A stretch of 64,000 bases of DNA from DASZUK01 sp963844575 (GCA_963844575.1 CAWJOU010000005.1:2542001-2606000); one strand, 5' to 3'. Shown: positions 33,552 through 41,426, numbered from the stretch's first letter. Program-made: numbers and translations. Notes: a model not told the origin generated them from the sequence alone.

Positions 33552-33908
33552 TCAGAAGGCATCCTCCATGGGGATCTCCACCAGAGGCCGCACCTCGACC
33601 GCGCCGCCGAGCCGAACCGCCGGGATCCGGTGGACGAACGCCAACGCCTCGTCCAGGTGGGCGGCGTCGAGGACGTAGTAACCGCCGAGCACTTCCTTGG
33701 TGTCGGCGAAGGGACCGTCGGTGATCAAGACCCCGCTCGGGCCCTGACGGACCGTGGTCGCCGTCTCGGCTGGCTGCAGGTGGGCACCGCCGATGCAGTG
33801 CGGGTCGTCGCGCAGTCCCAGGTACTCGGCGTTCAGGGCCTGGTACTCGTCAGGGGGGAGCCCGTCGTGGGTGCCGGGCTTCGGGAAGATGAGCACTGCG
33901 TATTTCAT
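33552..33908 (-). CDS. DGPF (YCII-related) protein, partner of ECF42 sigma factor
   Basis: 118 residues, ATG with GGAGG six bases upstream. YCII-like ferredoxin fold beginning MKYAVLIFPKPG, with the DGPF signature at residues 64–67 (LITDGPFADTKE) and GGYYVLDAAHLDEAL. Genes of this family are the usual neighbours and regulated targets of ECF42 sigma factors; their biochemical function is not settled. Promoter for the pair must lie in 33909–34068, next to a 17-bp tandem repeat. Confidence 0.88.
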   Translation of the reverse strand: MKYAVLIFPKPGTHDGLPPDEYQALNAEYLGLRDDPHCIGGAHLQPAETATTVRQGPSGVLITDGPFADTKEVLGGYYVLDAAHLDEALAFVHRIPAVRLGGAVEVRPLVEIPMEDAF

Positions 33909-33990
33909 GGTTGCCTCCTCAGGGGGATCATCTCTCGTCATCGAGACGAACCGGGGGCACCGCAGGGGACAGCGACCGCCGAAATTCTTC

Positions 33991-34024
33991 CAGATATCGA
34001 GGGGCCCCAGATATCGAGGGGCCC
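33991..34024. repeat. Perfect 17-bp tandem duplication
   Basis: CAGATATCGAGGGGCCC occurs twice head to tail (33991–34007 and 34008–34024). It lies 45 bp left of an IS element and upstream of the DGPF gene. It could be a replication slippage product, a footprint of an older insertion or paired operator sites. Confidence 0.8.
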
Positions 34025-34068
34025 TCGACCGGGAGGGCGGCCGTCGACGCGGCCGGGTTCCCCTAGAT

Positions 34069-35198
34069 CTTCCGGACCGAGGGTTGAGGTTGCACATCCA
34101 CCCCGTAGCGGGGCACGGCGATGGACTCTGTGGTTCCTACCAAAGACCCATGGAGACCATCACCGTGACCCCAGCAGAGATCATCTACCAACGTCGCATC
34201 GCCGTGTTGGAACATGCGGCCAAGACGGGCAACGTGGCCGAGACCTGTCGGACCTTCGGCATCTCTCGGACCCGCTACTACCAGTGGAAGGGCGTGGCCG
34301 ACCGCTACGGCCTGGACGCCCTCGTGCCCAAGGCCCGGCGGCGCCCCCAGATGCCCGAGGCCACGCCCACCCACGTGGTCGAGACGCTGTTGACGCTGGC
34401 CGTGGTGGAACCGACCATCGGCTGCCGCCAGTACGCCGACCGGCTCGGTGACCGGGGGTTCTCGATCGCCAAGTCGACCGTGCAAAAGCACCTCGTCGCC
34501 CACGGGCTGGGGACGAGGCAGCAGCGCCTGGGACGAGCGGCGGCCATCACGGCGGCCACGACGGGACTTTCGACCGAGGCAGCCCGAGAAGCGGGCCCTA
34601 TGGGGTTCTGCCTGGCCACCGGCGGCCCGGGTGAGCTCGTCTGTCTGGACAGCTTCTACATCGGCAAGCTGAAGGGGGTGGGCAAGGTGTACCAGTTGAC
34701 CGCCGTCGACGTCTTCACCCGCTGGGCCGTCGTCATGATCGTGCTCGGCCCGGTGACCGCCGCCCACACCATGGGCTTCATCGACCAGGTGCTCAAGCGC
34801 TACCGGCGCCACGGGGTGGCTGTCCGGGCCGTGCTCACCGACAACGGTCCCGAGTACGTGGCGAAGGTCTTTCAGGCCCACCTGGCTGCCAGGGGGCTTC
34901 GTCACCAGCGCATCCCGGCCCGCTCGCCCAACCACAACTCGGTCTGCGAGCGGCTGCAGGGCACCATCCTCCAAGAGTGCTGGCGCCCGGCCTTTCATCG
35001 TCGGCACTTCACCTCCGTCCGCCAGCTCCAGGCCGAGGTCGATGCCTGGCTCACCACCTACCATCACCGCCGGCGCAACCACGGTGACTACATGCGGGGC
35101 CGGACGCCTCACGAGATCCTCGACAACCACCAGAGAAGCAAGGCAGCATGACCCTCAGCCACAGAGCCCATCTGTCACCTCAACCCTCGGTCCGGAAG
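34069..35198 (+). mobile_element. Complete insertion sequence with perfect ends (IS481-like)
   Basis: 1130 bp. The ends 34069–34090 and 35177–35198 are perfect 22-bp inverted repeats beginning CTTCCGGACC. An 8-bp direct repeat CCCTAGAT flanks them at 34061–34068 and 35199–35206, a target duplication. The single open frame encodes an intact DDE transposase. Perfect ends and duplication point to a recent insertion. Family assignment rests on the protein. Confidence 0.9.
34150..35151 (+). CDS. Transposase with rve (DDE) core, IS481-like
   Basis: 333 residues in one frame. N-terminal helix-turn-helix (VAETCRTFGISRTRYYQWK) followed by GLDALVPKARRRP, then the integrase core with D in LVCLDSFYIG, D in VLTDNGPEY and E in NSVCERLQG. 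The single ORF without frameshift, and the GLxxLxxxxRRP linker, favour IS481 over IS3. All catalytic residues are present. Start ATG at 34150 follows the left inverted repeat by 59 bases. Confidence 0.88.
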   Translation: METITVTPAEIIYQRRIAVLEHAAKTGNVAETCRTFGISRTRYYQWKGVADRYGLDALVPKARRRPQMPEATPTHVVETLLTLAVVEPTIGCRQYADRLGDRGFSIAKSTVQKHLVAHGLGTRQQRLGRAAAITAATTGLSTEAAREAGPMGFCLATGGPGELVCLDSFYIGKLKGVGKVYQLTAVDVFTRWAVVMIVLGPVTAAHTMGFIDQVLKRYRRHGVAVRAVLTDNGPEYVAKVFQAHLAARGLRHQRIPARSPNHNSVCERLQGTILQECWRPAFHRRHFTSVRQLQAEVDAWLTTYHHRRRNHGDYMRGRTPHEILDNHQRSKAA

Positions 35199-35310
35199 CC
35201 CTAGATCGCCCGGTCGGTCCCGCTCTCGTTCGCGGCCGGCTCGTATCGACACGCCGCCGGCACGTTCTCAGTACCCTGCAGGGGCTGACGCTCGGAACGG
35301 ATGGGGGGCC

Positions 35311-35844
35311 ATGACGACGACCGACTTCACCGATCCCTACGGATCGACCTGGAGGCAGGAGCCGGCGTCGGCGCAATGGAGCCGTTGGGACGGTTCGCAG
35401 TGGACGACAACCGGCAAGCTCCCGCCGGGCTTGGGGCAGCCGCCACCGCCGATGGCCGGCTATCGAGCCGCCGGGCCACCGCGCCGACGTCGCCGGGTCT
35501 GGCCCTGGGTCCTCGGTTCGATCGGCGTGGTGATCGTACTGATCATCGTGCTGTTCGTCGTGGCCGTCGGGAAGGCGGTCCACGACCTCGATGCCGAACA
35601 ACGGTCGCATGCGATCAGCCAGCATCAGTTCGATGCCGTGAAGCTCGGTACGAGCCAAGCCGACGTCGAGGCGCAGCTCGGCAAGTCGCCGCAGAACGCC
35701 CAGACATTCGTCACGAAGAAGATCCTCGACTCGGGCCAGATCAGCAGCTCGTGCCTCTACTACAACGAGACAGGCCACTTCTTCGGGACGTACTACCAGT
35801 TCTGCTTCTCGACAGGTTCGCTGACGACGAAGAACTCGTTCTGA
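35311..35844 (+). CDS. Membrane-anchored hypothetical protein with DUF2510-like N-terminus
   Basis: 177 residues. N-terminal WRQEPASAQWSRWDGSQWT resembles the short Trp-rich DUF2510 motif. A Pro-rich spacer and RRRRR cluster precede one membrane helix (about 63–87). The outer part has FDAVKLGTSQADVEAQLGK, which resembles the start of small SmpA/BLIP-fold domains, and two cysteines (SSCLYY, YQFCFS) that could form a disulfide. The role is unknown. It sits between the IS element and the Coq4-like gene, 22 bases before the latter. Confidence 0.65.
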   Translation: MTTTDFTDPYGSTWRQEPASAQWSRWDGSQWTTTGKLPPGLGQPPPPMAGYRAAGPPRRRRRVWPWVLGSIGVVIVLIIVLFVVAVGKAVHDLDAEQRSHAISQHQFDAVKLGTSQADVEAQLGKSPQNAQTFVTKKILDSGQISSSCLYYNETGHFFGTYYQFCFSTGSLTTKNSF

Positions 35845-35866
35845 CGGTGGGGCGAGAGGGCAGGGC

Positions 35867-36763
35867 ATGCTGCGGTCGCCGGAAGTAGCGAGCGCCTACT
35901 GCGGCGCCCTCGTCGGATGCGCCGGCGATGGCGGGGGGCCGTCGGAGGAGCAGGACCGCATCATCGGCGCGTTGGCCATGGGCCTCTTCGGGAGCACGGA
36001 AGATGCCTTCGAGCCGATGACGCCCGAGGCGGTGGCCGGAACGGTCGCCGACCGCAAGTGGCGGCACCGTCTCGTCCAGATGATGATCCTGCTCGAGTTC
36101 GCCTGCCATCCCCCTCGTCCGGCCATGGCCGGCGCGGTCGAGCGCTATGCCGCGGTACTGGACGTGCACGAGACCATGCTGGCGGTCGGCCGGGACGCCC
36201 TCGAGGAGAAGCGACAACTCCTCGTGGCCGACTACGGGCGCTTCGCCGCCACACCTCCCGTCGAACCGAAGCTGGCCGACGCCGCCGACGATGCCCTGGC
36301 CGCGACGCTCCGTTCCCTGAGCCACTGCGCCACCGGCACCCTCGGCCGGGCGTTCTTCGATTTCTACGACCGGTTCACACTGCCCTTCCCGGGTGAACCG
36401 AACGGCGGTGGCGTTCACCTCGTGGCCCACGACTTCACCCACGTCATCGCCGGCTACGAGCCGGTTCCGATCGACGAGCTGGCCCTCCAGGCCATGCTCG
36501 TCGCCGCCACCGACGGCGACGAGCACTTCACGGCCCTGGTGGCCGTGCTCGGCCTCTCCGAGGTCGGGATGCTCGCCTTCCCCGACGTCGAGCCCAAGAC
36601 CAACCTCCTTCAGCGACCCGGGGCGACCGAAGCGCTGAGCGACGCGGTCCGCCGGGGCCAGGAGTGCCATCTCGATTTCGAGGCTCTCGATCATCTCGCC
36701 TTGATCGACCAGCCGCTCGCCGACGTACGCCGCCAACTCAGGATCCCCCCTCGGACCGACTAG
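35867..36763 (+). CDS. Coq4-like protein
   Basis: 298 residues. The C-terminal half carries the exact Coq4 metal motif HDxxH-x11-E at residues 188–204 (HDFTH, then E204), after GRAFFDFYDRF. Coq4 supports ubiquinone assembly in eukaryotes and proteobacteria and has been linked to oxidative decarboxylation at C1 of the ring. Actinobacteria normally use menaquinone, so a different role, perhaps redox or detoxification, is more likely here. The N-terminal half has no family I recognise. ATG choice is uncertain because the ribosome site is poor. Confidence 0.6.
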   Translation: MLRSPEVASAYCGALVGCAGDGGGPSEEQDRIIGALAMGLFGSTEDAFEPMTPEAVAGTVADRKWRHRLVQMMILLEFACHPPRPAMAGAVERYAAVLDVHETMLAVGRDALEEKRQLLVADYGRFAATPPVEPKLADAADDALAATLRSLSHCATGTLGRAFFDFYDRFTLPFPGEPNGGGVHLVAHDFTHVIAGYEPVPIDELALQAMLVAATDGDEHFTALVAVLGLSEVGMLAFPDVEPKTNLLQRPGATEALSDAVRRGQECHLDFEALDHLALIDQPLADVRRQLRIPPRTD

Positions 36764-37337
36764 CCACCGCGGCGTGGTCGGGGGAGGAGCCGATCGGGGC
36801 AGAGGTCCTGCCGGACGCGCCGGAGCCCCTGGCCGTAGCCAGGGGCTCCGAGTCGCAGGCGCTCCCCCCCACGAGTCACATTACGACCGTGTTACGACTG
36901 TGTCTGGTCGCGACACGAAAAAAATTGGCGATGGGCGTCGGTGCCACCGAAGGACGGCACGGGCCCGTCGGATCGATCCGAGAAGTCCCAGGTAGAGGGC
37001 GACGTCCGAGGAAGAAACGTCGGCGCCGGCAGGGACCGGTGATCGCCGCCAGGGCAGGAAGATCGCCGGCCCAGAAGCGGCCTCAGCTGATCGGAAGCCG
37101 GCCCGGACGCGACAGAGCCCCGGGCAACGGGGGGGGGATGGTGTGCTCGGGGACCCTGGCGCATTGTGACGGTCGTCGCCGACCAATGCCTATTGTACGG
37201 GTAGGTCACATGAACAAACAAGGTTTGGAATGAATTGCGTCGGGTGTTCACTTACCGACGCCGGTGGATCCTCCCAGTTCGGCCAGGCGCTGCTCTTGCC
37301 AACTAGATTTTGGAACTTTCGTTTTCTGATTTTTCAG
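36764..37337. other. 574-bp stretch without a convincing gene
   Basis: Open frames here are short and unlike proteins. The stretch holds a strong hairpin (36822–36849), an AT-richer patch with a run of seven A near 36919, a repeated ttacgac near 36885–36897 and a run of nine G near 37129–37137. The last 130 bp before the tRNA-like gene are the most AT-rich in the window, as often seen at island edges. Confidence 0.6.
36822..36849 (+). terminator. Strong hairpin terminator after the Coq4-like gene
   Basis: GGAGCCCCTGGC and GCCAGGGGCTCC form a perfect 12-bp stem around CGTA, 59 bases after the stop codon. No T-run follows, but the stem is the most stable simple hairpin seen between genes here. 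Confidence 0.7.
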
Positions 37338-37421
37338 TGGGCCAGGAAGGGATTTGAACCCCCACGTCCTTTCGGACACAAGACCGAAGCCTTGCGCGTC
37401 TACCAGTTCCGCCACCGGCCC
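37338..37421 (-). tRNA. tRNA-Leu-like gene with a UUCG tetraloop in place of the anticodon loop
   Basis: 84 nt. Class II features of tRNA-Leu are present: acceptor GGGCCGG/CTGGCCC with one G·U, discriminator A, D-arm GCGGAACTGGTAGACGC with A14 and G18G19, and a variable arm GTCC–GAAA–GGAC. The anticodon arm is CAAGGC–TTCG–GTCTTG, a 6-bp stem (one G·U) capped by a C(UUCG)G tetraloop, so no 7-base loop and no Leu anticodon exist. The T-arm GGGGG–TTCAAAT–CCCTTC has wobble pairs and one extra base. CCA is not encoded. No clear promoter was seen. Either a pseudo-tRNA or a non-decoding tRNA-like RNA. Confidence 0.75.
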
Positions 37422-37607
37422 GCCGGAAGCTGTCGGCGCTTCCACCCGAACAGAGCTGACGATTGCACCGCTGATACAAAAATCTCGGGAATCTATGACG
37501 GTTGGTCCAGGTCCAGCCGGTGACCCGGTCATTTCGGCGGCTACACGACCGGATCGCCCGGCGGATTACCGTCGCGTCGTGCTCGCACGCCTCGCCATCC
37601 GCCCGGT

Positions 37608-38894
37608 GTGACGACCGACGACCCACGGCCGGCCGCCGGGCCCGGCGACGTCGATCCCGGAGCGGGCCCCCCGCCGTACCGGGCGGCCGCGCTCGCCCCC
37701 CTCTACGTCGTCGTCTTCGTCGGCTTCCTCGGCTACAGCCTGATGATCACCGTCTTCACGCCGATGACCCTGGCCAACGACAACGGGATGCTTCCGGCGA
37801 CGTCGAGCGCGACGACGCGCAGCATCGTGCTCGGCCTGCTCCTCTGCCTCTACCCGCTCGGCCAGTTCGTCGGCGCGCCGATCCTCGGCGCCCTGTCGGA
37901 CCGGCTCGGCCGGCGACCGGTCCTCATCGGGTCCCTCGCCGCGTCGACCGTCTGGTACGGCGTCATCGGCGTCGCGCTCGTCGTGAAGAGCCTCCCGCTG
38001 CTGATGGTCGCGTCGTTCCTCGGCGGCCTCGGCGAGGCGAACATCTCGATCGCCCAGAGCGCCATCGCCGACGCCGCCCCGGCGACCGACCGCAACCGGC
38101 TCTTCGGCTACGTCTACCTCAGCTCGAGCCTGGCGTACGTCGTCGGACCGCTCGCCGGTGGGCAGCTGGCCGACCGCCACCTCGCCTCGTGGTTCGGCTA
38201 CCCGACGCCGTTCTTCGCGGTCGACGTCCTGCTCGGCCTGACGCTCGTCGCCGTCGTCGTCCGCCTGCCCGAGTCGCACCGCCCGCGGCCGGGCGTCGCC
38301 GGGGGCTACCTCGAGAGCTTCACCAACCTGGCCACCGTCGTCACCGACCGCCGGCGACGACCGCTCTACGTCGTCAACTTCCTCCTCTACCTCGCCATCT
38401 TCGGCTTCTTCCGCGTCTACCCGATGTACCTCGTCCGCGTCTTCCACCTCGGCGTCGCCCGCGAGTCCGTCTTCGTCGCCTGGGTGGCGGTGCCGATCGT
38501 CGTCGCCAACCTCTGGCTCGTCGGCCGGCTCTCGGCGCGGTGGTCGGCGGCCGCCCTCACCGTCGTCTCCGGGCTGGCGACCGGCATTCTGCTCGTCGTC
38601 GTCCCGTTCCCCGGTGTCCTCGATCTGTTGTGGCTGACGCTCGGCCTGACCGCGCTGGCGCTCGCCGTCTGCCTCCCGTCCTGCGCGACGATGCTCTCGC
38701 TGTCGGCGGACGACACCGAGCAAGGCCAGGTCATGGGGAACAACCAGTCACTCCAGGTCGGCGCCGAGGCCATCTCCGGGATCGTCGGCGGTCTGGCCGC
38801 GGCGGCGGTCATCGAGCTGCCGTTCGTGCTCTTCGGCGCGGCCGCACTGCTCGGCGCCGGACGCCTCTGGCGACGGCGGCACGTCGAGCCTTGA
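37608..38894 (+). CDS. Major facilitator superfamily transporter, TetA-like
   Basis: 428 residues from a GTG. Twelve membrane segments are expected; the diagnostic loop 2–3 motif is GALSDRLGRRPVL. The N-terminal ~25 residues are a Pro/Gly/Asp-rich cytoplasmic tail. The pattern is that of drug:proton antiporters and related multidrug or metabolite exporters (TCR/DHA1-like). Substrate unknown. It lies between two odd tRNA genes and is followed 59 bases later by a small secreted protein. Confidence 0.82.
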   Translation: MTTDDPRPAAGPGDVDPGAGPPPYRAAALAPLYVVVFVGFLGYSLMITVFTPMTLANDNGMLPATSSATTRSIVLGLLLCLYPLGQFVGAPILGALSDRLGRRPVLIGSLAASTVWYGVIGVALVVKSLPLLMVASFLGGLGEANISIAQSAIADAAPATDRNRLFGYVYLSSSLAYVVGPLAGGQLADRHLASWFGYPTPFFAVDVLLGLTLVAVVVRLPESHRPRPGVAGGYLESFTNLATVVTDRRRRPLYVVNFLLYLAIFGFFRVYPMYLVRVFHLGVARESVFVAWVAVPIVVANLWLVGRLSARWSAAALTVVSGLATGILLVVVPFPGVLDLLWLTLGLTALALAVCLPSCATMLSLSADDTEQGQVMGNNQSLQVGAEAISGIVGGLAAAAVIELPFVLFGAAALLGAGRLWRRRHVEP

Positions 38895-38953
38895 CGACAA
38901 CCGGCGCTTCGTCTTCTAAGGTGCGGGCTTCGCCGCGAACGGGAGAGCACCAG

Positions 38954-39445
38954 ATGGAACGAAGAGCAATCGGACACGGCATCGCCGGCGTCGTCGGCAT
39001 CGCCGTCACGCTCACCGCAGTCCTCGGCCCGACGGCCTCGGCGTGGGCCTCCGGGGGGAAGCATTCGAACAGCGCCCTGTGCACAGCCGCCAAGCACCAG
39101 ACAGCGTCGGCTTCCAAGCAGGGGGAGGCCATCGCCAAGGCCGTCGAGGCCGGTAACTGGCCGGCCGCCCAGAAGCAGCTGCTCGCCACCTTCAACTCGG
39201 ACGCGGCACTGGAACGGCGGGCCCTCGGCTACCTGTCGTCGGCCCCGTCGAACGTCCGGGCCGCCGAGCAGACGGTGCTGAAGCTGGTGACAACCGAGGA
39301 GTCGATCATCAAGAGCTCGACCAGCTTCACCCAGTTCGAGTCGTCGCTCACCACCGCGGCCGAGAGCCCGAAGCTGGTCAGTGCCGAGAAGACGCTCTCC
39401 AGCTACTTCGGCAACCAGTGCGGGATCACGACGCCGACGACCTGA
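38954..39445 (+). CDS. Small secreted helical protein of unknown function
   Basis: 163 residues, ATG with GGGAGAG upstream. Signal peptide residues 1–~32 (GIAGVVGIAVTLTAVLGPTA, cut near ASAWA). The mature part is helical, Ala/Ser/Lys-rich, with two cysteines (ALCTAAK and NQCGITT) that may pair. Similar small secreted helical proteins occur in actinobacteria without known function. It follows the transporter gene but has its own ribosome site. Confidence 0.65.
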   Translation: MERRAIGHGIAGVVGIAVTLTAVLGPTASAWASGGKHSNSALCTAAKHQTASASKQGEAIAKAVEAGNWPAAQKQLLATFNSDAALERRALGYLSSAPSNVRAAEQTVLKLVTTEESIIKSSTSFTQFESSLTTAAESPKLVSAEKTLSSYFGNQCGITTPTT

Positions 39446-39493
39446 ACCCCACGGCAGCGGGCCGAGATCGGGTCGATCGGCCGTCCTCCCGAG

Positions 39494-39522
39494 TTGTCAG
39501 CCGGGTCGGCTTTCGCTACCGT
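39494..39522 (+). promoter_or_regulatory. Sigma70-like promoter for tRNA-Tyr
   Basis: TTGTCA at 39494–39499 and TACCGT at 39517–39522 with a 17-bp spacer, ending 37 bp before the mature tRNA 5' end. Confidence 0.55.
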
Positions 39523-39559
39523 TCAGCCCTTCGACAGGGCTCCGACAGCTTGTCGACAG

Positions 39560-39646
39560 GGGCCGGTATCCAAGTGGTCAAAGGAAGCAGGCCGTAAACC
39601 TGCTGGCATCTGCCTTCGGGGGTTCGAATCCCTACCCGGCCCACCA
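39560..39646 (+). tRNA. tRNA-Tyr (anticodon GTA), atypical
   Basis: Class II tRNA: acceptor GGGCCGG/CCGGCCC, discriminator A, encoded CCA at 39644–39646, D-arm TCCAAGTGGTCAAAGGA, anticodon stem GCAGG/CCTGC with loop CCGTAAA (anticodon GTA), short variable arm GGC–ATCT–GCC. Two oddities: position 33 is C instead of the near-universal U, and the T-arm GGGGG–TTCGAAT–CCCTAC has one extra base and a mismatch. The 3' terminal 26 bases match the tRNA-Leu-like gene at all but three positions. A plausible promoter precedes it. Confidence 0.85.
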
Positions 39647-39785
39647 CGACGGCCGCCGCCGTACCGGGCGACCGACCCCCGGACGCGGCGCGGCCCTACG
39701 GAGTACGACGCCCAGCTGGCAATACCCACCTCGCGACCTCCCCGCGCCGTAACATGAACGCTGTTCGCCGACGAGAAGGAACTGC

Positions 39786-40526
39786 GTGGTCCAGGACGTA
39801 CCGACGAGCAGCCGGGAGCGGCGGCACGACCGCACCCGAGCCGCCATCCTCGACGAGGCCCTCGCCGTCACCCACGAGGGTGGGGCCGAGCGGATCGGCA
39901 TCCGGGAGCTCGCCCGGCGGCTCGACTACAGCCCGTCGGCCCTCTACCGCTACTTCGCCAGCCGAGAGGACATCATCGTCGCCCTGGCGGAGGAAACCGT
40001 CGAGATGCTCGCGGCGTCGTTGACCGACGCCGCCCGGCAGGCCGACACCGACCCGCTCGTGGCCGTCGGCGAGGCCTATTTCTCCTTTGCCGCCAGCCAG
40101 CCCGAGCGGTTCCGCCTGCTCTTCGCCCACCTGCCGTCCGGACGGCTCTCGATCGATGCCGGCGCCCCCGGCCGCTCGCCGTACCTGATCATGCTCGGTG
40201 TCATCGCGGCCGAGCGCGACGCCGGCCGCGTGCGGCCGGCGCTCGACGTCGAGGATCTCGCCTACGCGCTCTGGGCGATGGTGCACGGGATGGCCGTGCT
40301 CGAGTCGACCAACCGCCGCGGTGCGCCGAGCGGGCTCGACGGTTCGGATGAGCTCGGCGGCACGGGCGCGCTCGGCGGGACGGTCACGCTCGACGGTGGA
40401 CCCCGCCTCGATGGCCGACCTGACCTCGATGGCGGGGCCGGACCCGACCGCGCCGCCGGGTCCGATGTCGTCCGCCGGGCCGCCCTCGAGCTGCTCGTCC
40501 GGAGCTGGGCGCCAGTCAGCGCCTGA
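39786..40526 (+). CDS. TetR-family transcriptional regulator
   Basis: 246 residues from a GTG. N-terminal helix-turn-helix: AAILDEALAVTHEGGAERIG, IRELARRLDYSPSALYRYF and the following ASREDIIVAL. The C-terminal domain matches the TetR_C WHG-type (MLGVIAAERDAGRVRP, YALWAMVHGMAVLE). An unusual Gly/Asp/Leu-rich stretch of ~40 residues (GLDGSDELGGTGALGG and similar) interrupts the last helices. Target unknown; it converges with the DUF4239 gene, so autoregulation or control of the MFS transporter upstream is possible. Confidence 0.85.
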   Translation: MVQDVPTSSRERRHDRTRAAILDEALAVTHEGGAERIGIRELARRLDYSPSALYRYFASREDIIVALAEETVEMLAASLTDAARQADTDPLVAVGEAYFSFAASQPERFRLLFAHLPSGRLSIDAGAPGRSPYLIMLGVIAAERDAGRVRPALDVEDLAYALWAMVHGMAVLESTNRRGAPSGLDGSDELGGTGALGGTVTLDGGPRLDGRPDLDGGAGPDRAAGSDVVRRAALELLVRSWAPVSA

Positions 40527-40545
40527 CACCGCGGGCGCGGCGACC

Positions 40546-41328
40546 TCAGCCGTGGACGATCCGGACGACTTCGACGAACTTCTGCGGGCCGACCGCGACC
40601 GAGCCGAGGAACGGGTACCCGAGCTCGATCAGCATGAAGATGTTGACGGCGAGCACGACGGCGACACCGCCGACCATCGTGCAGGCGAACCGGAGGCTCT
40701 CCAGCGAGAAGACGAGGGCGAACCCGAGCGTCACCGCGCTGGTCAGCAGGATGCCGACCCACAGGACCACCGGCAGGGAGGCGGCGTCGCTCGCCTCGAG
40801 CTGCCGGGCCGCCCGGGCCTGGCCCACCTGGTTGACGTCGTTGATCGCCGTGTTGAGGAAGTCCCGTTGGGCCGCCGTGCGGGGGGCGTAACCATCGAGG
40901 GTCGCGTAGAGCGCGTTGAGGTGCCGGGTCACCGCCGAACTGCGCTCACCCTGGGCGATGGCCGACCAGTCGTGGACGACGGCGTTGGCGTAGCCCGTGA
41001 TGTCGGCATCGAGCCGGGCGCTCGTCACCGGGCCGAACACCCGGTTCCCCTCGTGGAGCTGGAGGAGCATCGTCGCCTCCGTGCTGACGTCGTTGTTGGC
41101 CGTCACCGTCTCCTCGTAGAGCGAGACGATCGTGAAGCCGACGATGACCGCGTAGATGACCGCGACGACCGCGACGAGAAAGCCGGCGACGTCGTTGTGC
41201 GTGTCCCTCCCGAGCGCCGGGACCTTCCGGCTCAGCAGGATCTTCGTCCCGACGGCCAGGGCCGGGATGCCGACGATCAGGACGACGGCGACGAGCCACG
41301 TCGGGACGCTCGTGACGACCCACTTCAC
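40546..41328 (-). CDS. DUF4239 (bestrophin-like) membrane protein
   Basis: 260 residues from a GTG at 41328, chosen because GGAGGAG lies 6 bases before it; an in-frame TTG at 41343 contains that site. Two N-terminal membrane helices, a conserved EETVTANNDVSTEATML helix, a soluble middle and two C-terminal helices (LWVGILLTSAVTLGFALVFS and AVVLAVNIFMLIELG). DUF4239 is related to bestrophin-like anion channels by domain layout; the function of bacterial members is unproven. Confidence 0.8.
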   Translation of the reverse strand: MKWVVTSVPTWLVAVVLIVGIPALAVGTKILLSRKVPALGRDTHNDVAGFLVAVVAVIYAVIVGFTIVSLYEETVTANNDVSTEATMLLQLHEGNRVFGPVTSARLDADITGYANAVVHDWSAIAQGERSSAVTRHLNALYATLDGYAPRTAAQRDFLNTAINDVNQVGQARAARQLEASDAASLPVVLWVGILLTSAVTLGFALVFSLESLRFACTMVGGVAVVLAVNIFMLIELGYPFLGSVAVGPQKFVEVVRIVHG

Positions 41329-41426
41329 CGCTGGCTCCTCCAAGGGTTCTCGCGCCGGCCCGGCTGCCCGCCGGTGATCGAGGGATGCTACCCGGCCGCC
41401 ACCGCCCGACGACTACCGCCCGACCA

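Noticed and set aside
33754..34149. Extended N-terminus for the IS481-like transposase reaching outside the element
   Set aside because: It would start beyond the terminal inverted repeat, antisense to the DGPF gene; the ATG at 34150 lies inside the element and gives the normal length.
36774..37233. Several short open frames between the Coq4-like gene and the tRNA-like gene
   Set aside because: Basic low-complexity sequence, no ribosome sites, and they run across the terminator hairpin.
29298..37421. Integrative element with attachment sites in tRNA-Pro and the tRNA-Leu-like gene
   Set aside because: No integrase gene and no direct repeat of either tRNA 3' end at the other boundary; IS630 insertion alone explains the tRNA-Pro junction.
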